The notes beneath the pieces are model-generated. The model did not search any database. It saw only the letters and a list, made by a program, of their open reading frames with translations, and was not told the DNA's origin. A program made the translations under genes and the position numbers. A stretch of DNA of 64,000 nt, taken from Candidatus Nitrosacidococcus tergens. GTDB lineage: Bacteria; Pseudomonadota; Gammaproteobacteria; Nitrosococcales; Nitrosococcaceae. Every line of letters starts with the position of its first letter. Within the stretch, counting starts at the first letter, position 1. Shown one piece after another: positions 34,257 to 43,836 of the stretch. The stretch covers positions 1,321,001-1,385,000 of the forward strand of contig NZ_LR778175.1 in assembly GCF_902810445.1 (NCBI RefSeq), written 5' to 3'.

Positions 34257-35710
34257 TTTTTATCAAAAAAGATCTTTTCCCATAAAATAGGTGGTACTTG
34301 AGCTAATTCATGATATAGGGGATGTTGCGTTATCCGAAGAGCAAGTAACCACATACCCAAAATACTACACGCTATTATGATAAGATTGCTACCTGGTATA
34401 TTTGTGAAATCTCTATATATAAACCACACTAGTACAATTGGTATTATACTCATCAGTGTGACATACATACTCTTATTAAGAGATTGAATATACTGCATAG
34501 TATCTATGACAATAAGGGTCTTTAGGAAATTAACCCATAGAGTAATTTCAATAATAGTAGCGATTACTACACCAATAGCTGCCATTTGTAGCCCATGGGA
34601 AGCTATAAGTATTAAGATAAAAAATTTAAGTATTCCACTGATAGTATTAATTTTTAAGGGTAGGCTTGGATTACCTAATGCAATACAAATATTTGGGTTA
34701 AAAGCAACTAATATCTGAAAAATACCTGAGATACAAAGAATTTTAGCTACTGGAACAGAAGATGACCATTGAGATCCATATAATAACTGGATGACAGGAT
34801 CAGCAAAAAAAAATAAATTTATATAGAAAGGCCAAGCTAAACCAGTAACATAGGTCATTGTTTTTAAATATGGATATACAATATCACCACCTTGGCGATT
34901 GTATGCAGAAAAATAAGGTTGAACAACAAGCCGGACAGATTCAACAATCATAAGCTGAAAAAGAGATACAACGCCCAACGCACGACTAAATATCCCCACT
35001 GCAGCTACATCTAACAATCTTCCAAGAACTAGATCAGTAGATCCATCGCTTATTTCCTTAGTAATATTTATGCCCATTGCTTTGGATGAAAAAGAAGCAA
35101 TAGATTTTGCCTCTTTCATAGAGGGACGTATTGGAAACCACTTTGGGCGAAAATAAGCAGCCAAGATAACTGTAGTAACCATACTGGCTACTTGAGCCCA
35201 AGCCATACTCATATAGCTAAACCCAAGCAAAGCGAGAATAATTACGAAGATAAATCGTACTGTAAGTGCACTTAAATTAATTGAGACAGTACGATTAAAA
35301 TCCATTTCTCGATGCCAATAGGCCATTACGACATTACCAAAAGGTAGAAGAAAAGAACTAATTGATAAAACTATCATTACTCTACCTACCCCTGGTTCTT
35401 TATAAAATTCTGCAGCAGGCTGGGCTAAAATTAAAATAATTAACCCTAATGACCACATAACTAATAGTGCAATTCCTTGTGCTGTACGTAGTTTTTCTTT
35501 AGTTAGATTAGGTTCATAAGTCACATATTCACCAATTCCAAATTCTCGTACTGAATTGATTACGCCAACTAAGATAGTCGCAATAGAGAAAATTCCTATT
35601 TCCTCTGGCGTTAAGATTCGGGAAAGAATCATCGTAGAAATCAATGCGAGAATCGTTGACGCATAGCGTTGTATCGATGAGAGTAATAAATTTTTGCGAA
35701 CGCTAGGCAA
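34253..35710 (-). CDS. Wzx-type oligosaccharide flippase
   Basis: This 485-residue polytopic protein has about 12-14 hydrophobic segments. The N-terminus ILSRILTPEEIGIFSIATI is the usual start of the polysaccharide flippase group of the MOP exporter superfamily. It should move the lipid-linked repeat unit across the inner membrane before polymerisation by the ligase/polymerase. It is the only flippase in the cluster. It overlaps the deacetylase start by 4 bases. Confidence 0.87.
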   Translation of the reverse strand: MPSVRKNLLLSSIQRYASTILALISTMILSRILTPEEIGIFSIATILVGVINSVREFGIGEYVTYEPNLTKEKLRTAQGIALLVMWSLGLIILILAQPAAEFYKEPGVGRVMIVLSISSFLLPFGNVVMAYWHREMDFNRTVSINLSALTVRFIFVIILALLGFSYMSMAWAQVASMVTTVILAAYFRPKWFPIRPSMKEAKSIASFSSKAMGINITKEISDGSTDLVLGRLLDVAAVGIFSRALGVVSLFQLMIVESVRLVVQPYFSAYNRQGGDIVYPYLKTMTYVTGLAWPFYINLFFFADPVIQLLYGSQWSSSVPVAKILCISGIFQILVAFNPNICIALGNPSLPLKINTISGILKFFILILIASHGLQMAAIGVVIATIIEITLWVNFLKTLIVIDTMQYIQSLNKSMYVTLMSIIPIVLVWFIYRDFTNIPGSNLIIIACSILGMWLLALRITQHPLYHELAQVPPILWEKIFFDKK

Positions 35711-35751
35711 TTGTTCTACCCTTTTATATTTTTATTGTTATATAGGAATAG

Positions 35752-37101
35752 CTACGTAGCTACATGACTAACAACATATCTAAATTTTCCAGAGTGTTCT
35801 GGTAATATATTTTCAACTTGCTCAATTACAATTTCAACATTTTCTCCAAGGCGATCTTTAAATCCTTTTTGAATAGCAGATTCAGTAGTATTACTATATT
35901 GAGCATTAGGTACAATTAATATTCTTGTTTTCTCTTTACTTTCTTGAATAATCTTAAAAGATTCAATTTCTGGCAAATCTCTTAAGATATAAATCAGTGC
36001 TAGTCCGTGCATCACAGTGCCGTCAAAAGCAACAATAAAATCGGTCGTTCTTCCTTGCACTTCCTTTAGTACAGGCAAAGATCTACCACAGGCACATGGT
36101 TGATTATCTAGAATACCTATATCTCCCGTACGATAACGAATAAAGGGGAAATCTCGAGTCGCTAGGTGAGTAACCGTAATCTCTCCAGATTCACCTGTGG
36201 GCACAATATTACCCTCAGAATCAATAATCTCTATAACAATGTCTTCAGCAGTAATATGTAATTTTCCTTCAGGGCATTCATGAGCAATAAACCCTGCATC
36301 TCGCCCACCATAGCCATTAGCTACTTTACAGCCAAAGACCATCTCAATTCGATGACGCTGATCATCATAAAGTCGCTCTGAGGTAACAAAAGCGACTTCT
36401 ATTCCTAAATCATTAACCTGTATTCCTTTTTTTTGAGCGTGGGATGCAAGATAGGAAATTGCACTGGGGTAACCAAAAAGCATTTTAGGGTGTATCCGCT
36501 TTATCTCAGAAATAAAGTAATTTAAATTATCTTGAGACATTTCAAAGGCAGGGAGCAGGTGAGTTCGAAAAATACGATCACGCCATTTTTTCAAGCGATT
36601 TTGTGCATCTAACTCAATAGGCGAGCCCCATAGCACTATTTCAGGATCGCCAATATCCATACCCCACCATCGAGTAGCTCGCCATTTTGCTGCTACATCA
36701 TGACTCACTCGCTCTTTTCCCATATAAAAAATGAGGGGCTCACCACTAGATCCACCAGTATTAAAACGAATTAGCTTAGTGGTATTATCAGCTTTAAGTG
36801 CATTGCTATTATTTCTAATAATACTTTTAGTAAGTAACGGTAATTTTGCTAAATCATTAGCCGAACGGATATCTTGGGATTTTATTCGAGATTCTTTAGC
36901 AATTTTCTGGTAATAAGGTATATGGGTAAAAGCATATTGAATTAAATTTTGTAGCCGCATTGATTGAAATTCAACTAAGCGATCCATAGACCACCATTGG
37001 GTTTCTTCTAATTTTTCAAAAACCTGAACAGTAGTATGGCCTTTCAAATGCTCATGGAGCGGAAATAATACTTTTGAAATAAAAGCGGTAGATAGTGTCA
37101 T
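35752..37101 (-). CDS. PaaK/CapK-like adenylate-forming enzyme
   Basis: This 449-residue protein resembles phenylacetate-CoA ligases. The AMP-binding segment is NTGGSSGEPLIFYMGKERV and the later ANGYGGRDAGFIAHECPEGKLH fits the acyl-adenylate core. RYRTGDIGILDN and a cysteine pair in NQPCACGRS also appear in the family, as does the C-terminal domain. CapK-type members are common in capsule clusters but their substrates are mostly unknown. It probably activates a carboxylic acid that a neighbouring GNAT protein could attach to the sugar. True phenylacetate degradation is unlikely since no paa genes are nearby. Confidence 0.82.
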   Translation of the reverse strand: MTLSTAFISKVLFPLHEHLKGHTTVQVFEKLEETQWWSMDRLVEFQSMRLQNLIQYAFTHIPYYQKIAKESRIKSQDIRSANDLAKLPLLTKSIIRNNSNALKADNTTKLIRFNTGGSSGEPLIFYMGKERVSHDVAAKWRATRWWGMDIGDPEIVLWGSPIELDAQNRLKKWRDRIFRTHLLPAFEMSQDNLNYFISEIKRIHPKMLFGYPSAISYLASHAQKKGIQVNDLGIEVAFVTSERLYDDQRHRIEMVFGCKVANGYGGRDAGFIAHECPEGKLHITAEDIVIEIIDSEGNIVPTGESGEITVTHLATRDFPFIRYRTGDIGILDNQPCACGRSLPVLKEVQGRTTDFIVAFDGTVMHGLALIYILRDLPEIESFKIIQESKEKTRILIVPNAQYSNTTESAIQKGFKDRLGENVEIVIEQVENILPEHSGKFRYVVSHVAT

Positions 37102-37112
37102 ATTTTTATTTA

Positions 37113-38303
37113 TTAAAATCTTATAAACTCGCTAATAAGCACATTTACCCGATGATCCCACTGATTAGCACAAGCGTAGGCGCGGATCGCTTGTCGATCC
37201 CAAAATTGGCTAAGTGCAGTATCTAGGGCAGATTCTAACGCCTTTAAATCGCCAAAAGGAACAATCATGCCATATTTTGAATCAGCAATCACTTCACAGT
37301 TACCGCCCACATCTGTAGTTACCACTGGTAATTCACAAGCCATAGCTTCTAAAAATACATTAGCCCAGCCTTCATTACGAGTTGAAAGTACAAATACATC
37401 AGCAGCAGATAGGGGCCATTTCAGCTCTTTTTCCGCCATGGAGCCAAGAAAATGAACCACATTACCTAAGCCAAGATCCTGAACTTGCTGCTGAAGCTGT
37501 ATGCTCATATCTCCTTCAGGTCCTGATCCACCCACGATTAGATAATGTAAATTAGGAAATTTTTTTCTAAGAGTAGGTAATACTTCGATGACTCTATGAA
37601 ATCCTTTTCGTTCTACCAATCCACCCACAGAAATTAAAAATAATCCATTAGGATCTAAAGATAATTTTTGGCAAGCCTTAATTTTTGGCATTGGAGAAAA
37701 CTTTTCGATATCTACCCCATTACCTACTACTTTAATTTTTTCAGGATTAGCGCCAAGCTTTACTACATGCTGCTTTAATGAATTAGCTACTGAAAATACT
37801 CGTGCAGCATTTTTTAATCCCTGAAGCATAAAATAGCGACGAAGAAAAAATTGAGATAAAGGAACTTCAGTACCTCGTAACGTAATAGTCACAGGAACTT
37901 TAAACCACTTTCCAAGTAAGGTAGCTCCATAGCCGTCAGGATAAGCAAAATGGGAATCAATAATATTAAAGCTTGAACGTAATCGCCATAAAATAGGAAC
38001 AGAGCAAATTGCCATTGACCATCCATCTAGCCATCTACCATAGCCAGGAATAGAAAAAAAACGAGGGTAATATACTTCAACTCCGTCTTGCACTTCCTGT
38101 TTAGGTATAGGAGGACGAAAATTAGGGCGAAATAGCCTTATGATGCCTTGAAATGGAAACCAAGGAGTAGGCGAAACAACTACAATAGGTAAATATTTAC
38201 CTACTCGAAACATTCGCTCACGAATAAAAACCCCAGCAGTAGGTCGGGCTGAACTGGGAAAAAGGGTTGTGAAAATAAGAAGTTTTGGCTCGTCCTTATT
38301 CAT
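37113..38303 (-). CDS. GT4 family glycosyltransferase
   Basis: This 396-residue retaining GT-B transferase has the start LLIFTTLFPSSARPTAGVFI. In the C-terminal domain are SVGGLVERKGFHRVIEVLP and NEGWANVFLEAMACELPVVTTDVGGN, which includes the E-x7-E donor-binding pattern. It adds a sugar to the lipid-linked repeat unit on the cytoplasmic face. The donor is unknown. It lies 5 bases downstream of another GT4 gene on the same strand. Confidence 0.88.
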   Translation of the reverse strand: MNKDEPKLLIFTTLFPSSARPTAGVFIRERMFRVGKYLPIVVVSPTPWFPFQGIIRLFRPNFRPPIPKQEVQDGVEVYYPRFFSIPGYGRWLDGWSMAICSVPILWRLRSSFNIIDSHFAYPDGYGATLLGKWFKVPVTITLRGTEVPLSQFFLRRYFMLQGLKNAARVFSVANSLKQHVVKLGANPEKIKVVGNGVDIEKFSPMPKIKACQKLSLDPNGLFLISVGGLVERKGFHRVIEVLPTLRKKFPNLHYLIVGGSGPEGDMSIQLQQQVQDLGLGNVVHFLGSMAEKELKWPLSAADVFVLSTRNEGWANVFLEAMACELPVVTTDVGGNCEVIADSKYGMIVPFGDLKALESALDTALSQFWDRQAIRAYACANQWDHRVNVLISEFIRF

Positions 38304-38308
38304 TATTA

Positions 38309-39517
38309 CTAAATTAAGGAGTTATAGATATTCTGATAGCCTGAAACACTTTTTGCCCAAGTTCTCTCTTTTTCTACAAATTCCCGTGCTGTTTTATTTA
38401 TTTTCGGCCAGTCATCACGGTTTCTAATGATATAAATTAGGGATTCTACTAATGCCTTTGAGTTATCTGGCAGAAATAAAAACCCTGTTTCTTTATCTTT
38501 AATAAGTTCTCGGTGCCCTCCAATATTGGAGGCAGCAACTAGTCTCCCTTTTGCCATAGCTTCTAAAGGCTTAAGAGGGGTCACTAATTCTGTTAAACGC
38601 ATAGATAGTCGTGGGTAGACTAGTACATCAATTACATTGTAGTAATACTCTACTTCAGTATGGGAAACACGGCCAGTAAATAAAATCTCTTGATTAAGAT
38701 AAAGCTCTTTAGCCAGTATCTTTAATCTTTCCTCCTCTGGACCTCCGCCTACGAGAATAAGACGAGCATTAGGTTCAGTAGCAAGTAATTTAGGCATAGA
38801 TTGAATGAGCAGGGAGAGTCCTTCATAAGCATAAAATGATCCAATAAACCCGAATATTGGACCATTGCCTAAATTTAAAGATTCTCGAGTGATTTCCGAG
38901 ATAGTGGATTGGGATTTTTCTACTAAAAATCGATTCGTATCTACCCCATTAGGAATCACAGTAATTTTATCTGCTGAAATACCTCGAGCGATAATATCTT
39001 CTTTTAGCCCATTACAGATAGTAGTAACAGCATTTGCATTCTTAAATACATAAGTTTCTAAGTTACGACTTAACTTATACCTTAATCCTCCTTCTCGATG
39101 CGTCCCATGATCTACTGCTGCATCTTCCCAGAAAGCACGGCATTCATAAACCACAGGTAATCCTCTTTTTCTTCCTGCATCTAGGGCAGCTATCCCATTA
39201 AGCGATGGAGAATGCACATGGAGAATATCAGGTTTTTCCTGCCGAATAACATCTACGATGCGATTTTTAAGGTTCTGAATAACAGAGAGCTGTCTTAATA
39301 TAGGTACCGATTCTAGAAAGCTATCTTTAGGTAAAGTGCGGTAAAATCGAAAACCCTCTATTTCTTCCATATCAGCAGAGCATTTGCCTTGTTTTGTACT
39401 GGTGACTTGAATAGGTTCCCAGCCTAATATTCTCTGTTGCTTTAAAATAGCTAAAGTACGAAAAGTATAACCACTATGGAGTGGTATTGAATGATCAAGA
39501 ATGTGAAGAATTTTCAT
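38309..39517 (-). CDS. Exosortase A-associated GT4 glycosyltransferase (Daro_2409-like)
   Basis: This 402-residue glycosyltransferase starts MKILHILDHSIPLHSGYTFR, a start I associate with a PEP-CTERM-cluster subfamily (TIGR04063 type). It has a PNGVDTNRF hinge motif and GFIGSFYAYEGL. Its donor region is YPRLSMRLTELVTPLKPLEAMAKGR, which is longer than in other GT4 members. It lies 68 bases downstream of the amidotransferase gene on the same strand. Donor and linkage cannot be read from sequence. Confidence 0.88.
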   Translation of the reverse strand: MKILHILDHSIPLHSGYTFRTLAILKQQRILGWEPIQVTSTKQGKCSADMEEIEGFRFYRTLPKDSFLESVPILRQLSVIQNLKNRIVDVIRQEKPDILHVHSPSLNGIAALDAGRKRGLPVVYECRAFWEDAAVDHGTHREGGLRYKLSRNLETYVFKNANAVTTICNGLKEDIIARGISADKITVIPNGVDTNRFLVEKSQSTISEITRESLNLGNGPIFGFIGSFYAYEGLSLLIQSMPKLLATEPNARLILVGGGPEEERLKILAKELYLNQEILFTGRVSHTEVEYYYNVIDVLVYPRLSMRLTELVTPLKPLEAMAKGRLVAASNIGGHRELIKDKETGFLFLPDNSKALVESLIYIIRNRDDWPKINKTAREFVEKERTWAKSVSGYQNIYNSLI

Positions 39518-39585
39518 CCTAGATTCTAAATTTATTCTTACTTTTTAATATAGATAATGGTGGTTTTTAATATTAGTTTTCTAGT

Positions 39586-41475
39586 CTAGCTTAAATTCTT
39601 TCGTAAAAACGACTCAAACATAAGTACAGCCCAAATAGGAGCGCTATGATCTCGCTGTCCTGCAAGGTGCTGATCCGCAATATTTTGTAGCACTTTCATT
39701 TCAAAAATACCTGAATTTGCTAAGCTACCCTCAGTAACTGCAGATTGTACTCGATTCCGTAATGGCCCACGAAACCAAGTAGCTAAAGGTACTGCAAACC
39801 CCATTTTACGTCGATATAAAATTTCATCAGATAAATAAGGACGTAGAGCACGCTTGAAGATATATTTACTCTGTCCTTTTTGGTATTTGAGATCAGGAGA
39901 GAGACTACTTACCCATTCTACAAATGGGTGATCTAATAAAGGTACTCGTACTTCAAGACTATGCGCCATACTGGCCCGATCTACCTTGGTTAAAATATCT
40001 CCGGGTAGGTAGGTTTTCATATCTAAGTACTGTATCTGAGATAGAGGATGATCAGGCCCCTTATTTGCGTGGTCTCGTAATACTTCTATTCCATTATAGC
40101 CCTGTAGCTCTTTTTTCATTTTTTCGCTAAACAAACTATTTCGTAATTGATCAGGAATGATAGCTATATTATTGAAATAACCTTCGACACTATCCCGGGC
40201 AAGCGCTTGGAAAGTAGTTTTACCTCGAAATATCCGAGGTGCCCAATCAAGTTTAGGGTACACTTGCCCTAACCACCCAAATATAGGTTTTCGAAGGTTT
40301 AAGGGGAGTAAATTTCGTATTTTCTCTTCTCGTAAATGCCATCGATAGCGTCTATAGCCCCCAAATAACTCATCACCCCCATCACCAGAAAGGGCTACTG
40401 TGACCTGTTGTCGAGCAAGCTCACATACCCTATAGGTAGGAATGGCTGATGAATCTGCATAAGGCTCATCATAAATTTCAGCTAATCGATCAAGCAAGCT
40501 AAAATCATTCTGATCTACTTGCATGTCATAATGATTTGTCTGATAGCGCTGAGAAACTTGTTGAGCATAGTAAGCTTCATCAAACTTTGGATCAGAAAAC
40601 CCAATAGAACAAGTATGTACCGACTGTTCAGAGAGACCTGCCATCATAGCAACCACTGCACTAGAGTCTACTCCTCCAGAGAGAAAAGCACCTAGTGGAA
40701 CATCAGCAATCATTCTCATATCCACTGACTCTCGAAGCTTCTCGATTAGAGTTTCTCCGATGACATCCTCGGATCTAGTTGAATTTTTATTGAAAGTGAT
40801 ATTCCAATACTGCTTTGGTTTAGGCTCCTTAATGCCAGAATACAAAGTAAGCGTATGACCAGGAGGAAGTTTATAAATGTTTTGGAAAATAGTGCGAGGA
40901 TCAGGAATATATCCATAAGCAAAATAATCTTCTATCGCAAAATAATCGAGCTGACGAGGTAAATTAGGATAAGCAAGTAAAGATTTCAATTCTGAGCCAA
41001 AAATAAATTGCCTATCGGGTAATACCGTATAATAAAGTGGTTTAATCCCTAGCCTATCCCGTGCTAGAAATAAGGTTTTCTTATTTTGATCCCAGATAGC
41101 AAACGCAAACATCCCTCGAAAGCGAGTGACACACTGCTCGCCCCACTCCTCCCAAGCATGGACAATAACTTCTGTATCGCATTGAGTTCGGAAAGTGTGT
41201 CCTCGATTTTTGAGCTCATCCATAAGCCCTTTAAAATTGTAAATCTCTCCATTGTAAACCACCCAAACTGTACTGTTTTCATTGTTTAATGGTTGATGTC
41301 CTGAAGATAAATCAATGATAGAAAGACGGCGATGAGCAAGACCTACACCAAGTTCGATATATACCCCATCGTCATCTGGCCCTCGATGACTTAGTACATT
41401 ATTTATTTTAGAAAGTATTTGAGGATTAATAGGGCGATGGCCATCAAGATCAAAGATTCCTGCTATACCGCACAT
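39586..41475 (-). CDS. Exosortase A-associated amidotransferase (asparagine synthase family)
   Basis: This 629-residue protein is a complete class II glutamine amidotransferase. Cys2 is present in MCGIAGIFD, with RGPDDDG and YNGEIYNF for glutamine, and the ATP site SGGVDSS at residues 266-272. SGDGGDELFGGYRRY and the EVRVPLLDHPFVEW core follow. It matches the XrtA-system amidotransferase type (TIGR03108 type). It probably amidates a uronic acid or other carboxyl group in the exopolysaccharide. It is upstream of four glycosyltransferase/PaaK-type genes. Confidence 0.92.
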   Translation of the reverse strand: MCGIAGIFDLDGHRPINPQILSKINNVLSHRGPDDDGVYIELGVGLAHRRLSIIDLSSGHQPLNNENSTVWVVYNGEIYNFKGLMDELKNRGHTFRTQCDTEVIVHAWEEWGEQCVTRFRGMFAFAIWDQNKKTLFLARDRLGIKPLYYTVLPDRQFIFGSELKSLLAYPNLPRQLDYFAIEDYFAYGYIPDPRTIFQNIYKLPPGHTLTLYSGIKEPKPKQYWNITFNKNSTRSEDVIGETLIEKLRESVDMRMIADVPLGAFLSGGVDSSAVVAMMAGLSEQSVHTCSIGFSDPKFDEAYYAQQVSQRYQTNHYDMQVDQNDFSLLDRLAEIYDEPYADSSAIPTYRVCELARQQVTVALSGDGGDELFGGYRRYRWHLREEKIRNLLPLNLRKPIFGWLGQVYPKLDWAPRIFRGKTTFQALARDSVEGYFNNIAIIPDQLRNSLFSEKMKKELQGYNGIEVLRDHANKGPDHPLSQIQYLDMKTYLPGDILTKVDRASMAHSLEVRVPLLDHPFVEWVSSLSPDLKYQKGQSKYIFKRALRPYLSDEILYRRKMGFAVPLATWFRGPLRNRVQSAVTEGSLANSGIFEMKVLQNIADQHLAGQRDHSAPIWAVLMFESFLRKNLS

Positions 41476-41523
41476 AATGAAATTTTATAAAAGATGGGTA
41501 GTAAATTTTTTAATACTTAATTA

Positions 41524-42651
41524 TTAGAGACAATTTAGTAAAACCTCTTTGATTCGAAACGCTGCTCTACCATCCCATAACTCTGGGATACGCCCTATTT
41601 TTCCACCTGTTGTAAGCACATTACGAATAGCAGCCATAACTCGGCTTGGATCTATGCCCACAATAGTATTTGTACCCTTTTCCACAGTAATAGGACGTTC
41701 TGTATTATCACGAAGCGTGATACACGGTACACCTAAGGCAGTAGTTTCTTCTTGAATACCTCCAGAATCAGTTAATACTAATTTAGCTTTATCCATTAAC
41801 CCTAGCATTTCTAGGTAACCGGCTGGAGGAGTACAGATTATATTTGATGATTGCCCTAACGTTTCCAACAATCCATTTTTTTTAAGCATAGCACTTGTTC
41901 GAGGATGCAATGGGAAAATAATAGGAATTTGCTCGCTTATATTTTGTATCAGTAAAAGTATATCTTTCAATACTGAGGGATTATCCACATTAGCAGGCCG
42001 GTGCAGAGTAAGTACTGCGTAATTTTTATCAAACTCCTTAAGCAGGAGCGGGATCTCTATATTAAGATTCTTTAAAGTCTCTGCTGGAGATACGGCTTTC
42101 AAGCGATGAATTTGTAAGCTATCAATCATAACATTACCTACAAAATGGATGCGTTTTTCGTCTATTCCTTCTCGAAGCAAGTTTTCTTTTGCAGATCGCT
42201 CAGTAGTAAAAAGTAAATCAGATATTTGATCAGTTAAAACTCTATTAATTTCCTCAGGCATAGAACGATCAAAGCTACGCAACCCTGCTTCTACATGAGC
42301 TATAGGAATTTGTTTTTTAGCAGCAACTAAGGCACAAGCAATAGTTGAATTTACATCACCAACAACAAGTACTAAGGATGGGTTTATTTCATCAATAATT
42401 GGCTCAAAGCGTTGCATAATAGTACCAGTTTGCAAACCATGACTAGCGCTGCCTACTTCCAAATTAATATCTGGCTTCGGAATTCCAAGCTGCTGAAAAA
42501 ATAACTCCTGCATAGTAGAGTCATAGTGTTGACCTGTGTGGACTAGTATTAAAGGTACTACTCCATTGAGAGCAGCCATGATAGGAGCAATTTTAATAAA
42601 ATTAGGACGTGCACCTACAATGCACATTATTTTTTTGTTGGTAAGACTCAT
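41524..42651 (-). CDS. wecB: UDP-N-acetylglucosamine 2-epimerase (non-hydrolysing)
   Basis: This enzyme interconverts UDP-GlcNAc and UDP-ManNAc in the cytoplasm. It is 375 residues. Family marks are GARPNFIKIAPIM, HTGQHYDSTM, VVGDVNST, HVEAGLRSFDRSMPEEINR, LTDSGGIQEE and RDNTERPITVEKGTN. It implies that the exopolysaccharide contains ManNAc or its derivative. A WecC dehydrogenase for ManNAc uronic acid is not in the window, yet an amidotransferase that could act on such an acid lies next to it. Confidence 0.95.
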   Translation of the reverse strand: MSLTNKKIMCIVGARPNFIKIAPIMAALNGVVPLILVHTGQHYDSTMQELFFQQLGIPKPDINLEVGSASHGLQTGTIMQRFEPIIDEINPSLVLVVGDVNSTIACALVAAKKQIPIAHVEAGLRSFDRSMPEEINRVLTDQISDLLFTTERSAKENLLREGIDEKRIHFVGNVMIDSLQIHRLKAVSPAETLKNLNIEIPLLLKEFDKNYAVLTLHRPANVDNPSVLKDILLLIQNISEQIPIIFPLHPRTSAMLKKNGLLETLGQSSNIICTPPAGYLEMLGLMDKAKLVLTDSGGIQEETTALGVPCITLRDNTERPITVEKGTNTIVGIDPSRVMAAIRNVLTTGGKIGRIPELWDGRAAFRIKEVLLNCL

Positions 42652-42696
42652 TATTTTTATATACTAATAAACTAATGCCTGCTAATAGATTATTTT

Positions 42697-43833
42697 CTAT
42701 GTAGCTGCTAATAACGAATTATAAACATTTATGTAATTATCTACCATTGTTTGGATTGCAAATTTTTCTTTTACTCGTTTTCGCCCTGACTGACCATGAT
42801 TTTTTATCAGTTGAGCACTATTAATATATGTAGCTAACGCTTTTGAAACCGCCTTAGAGTCTGCCTTTGGGACGAGTATACCCGTATTTTCAGTTACTAA
42901 TTCTGGATTACCTCCCACGTGAGTAGCAATTACAGGTAGTCCTGTTGCCATTGCTTCTAAAATAGTGTTAGAAATACCTTCAGCAAGTGAAGGTAAAACA
43001 AAAATATCCATAGATTGTAATAATGTAGGAATATCTTTGCGATCCCCTGCAAGCCAAATTAAACCCTCTAATTTTTCTTCTTTAATTAAATCTTCAATTT
43101 GAGATCGTAGAGATCCCTCTCCTACGATAATAAGTCGTAAAAATTTCTTACTATCAGGTATTTGTTTTACTAAATTGATAAAGGCCTGAATTAGAGTGAT
43201 CTGATTCTTTATTGGTTCTAACCGACCTACTGTGCCAATAATTAAGCAATTGCTATCTGCAAACCCTGAAGGTAATACCGATTGATCTTTGTTAGGGAAA
43301 AAACGCTCTGTATCTACGCCGTTATAAATTGGTGTAATATAAGATGTAGGAACATTTATGCTTTGATGTAAATAATTTACAGTAGGTTGGGATAAGGCAA
43401 TATATCGATGAACGAAAGGGCGGTATAGCCGCCGTATCAAACGATAATGCCAATTTTTTCCTTCTGGATCATGAATATCCCAGCCATGTTCTCCATGAAT
43501 ACGTATTTTAACTCCCGCAAGTGTAGCAGGGATTTGCATTTCTAATGCTGCAAGGTTACGTGTATGTACGATATCTGGTTTTATATTCCGCAGTAATTTC
43601 CAGATATGAGCATAAATCGAAAGATCTCTACCCTCTTTTTTATGTAATTCATAAATAGGAATGTTAGAGTGAAGTCGCTTAGAAAATTCTGTCGTGTGCT
43701 TAATACATACAATATGGTGCTGATATTGATTATCAGTATGATTAATAATATTGACTAACCCATTTTCTAGTCCACCCGTCTGTAAGCGAAAAATGATATG
43801 TACGATGATTGGATGGTTTTTTCGAGTATTCAT
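42697..43833 (-). CDS. Exosortase A-associated GT4 glycosyltransferase (stp2 type)
   Basis: This 378-residue GT4 protein starts IVHIIFRLQTGGLENGLVNI, which I associate with the PEP-CTERM sugar transferase 2 family (TIGR03088 type). Its acceptor domain has HTRNLAALEMQIPA and GEHGWD. The donor domain has YNGVDTERFFP, GTVGRLEPIKNQ and LAEGISNTILEAMATGLPVI with the E-x7-E pattern. It follows the exosortase gene with 3 bases between, a conserved pairing in XrtA clusters. Confidence 0.9.
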   Translation of the reverse strand: MNTRKNHPIIVHIIFRLQTGGLENGLVNIINHTDNQYQHHIVCIKHTTEFSKRLHSNIPIYELHKKEGRDLSIYAHIWKLLRNIKPDIVHTRNLAALEMQIPATLAGVKIRIHGEHGWDIHDPEGKNWHYRLIRRLYRPFVHRYIALSQPTVNYLHQSINVPTSYITPIYNGVDTERFFPNKDQSVLPSGFADSNCLIIGTVGRLEPIKNQITLIQAFINLVKQIPDSKKFLRLIIVGEGSLRSQIEDLIKEEKLEGLIWLAGDRKDIPTLLQSMDIFVLPSLAEGISNTILEAMATGLPVIATHVGGNPELVTENTGILVPKADSKAVSKALATYINSAQLIKNHGQSGRKRVKEKFAIQTMVDNYINVYNSLLAAT

Positions 43834-43836
43834 GTA

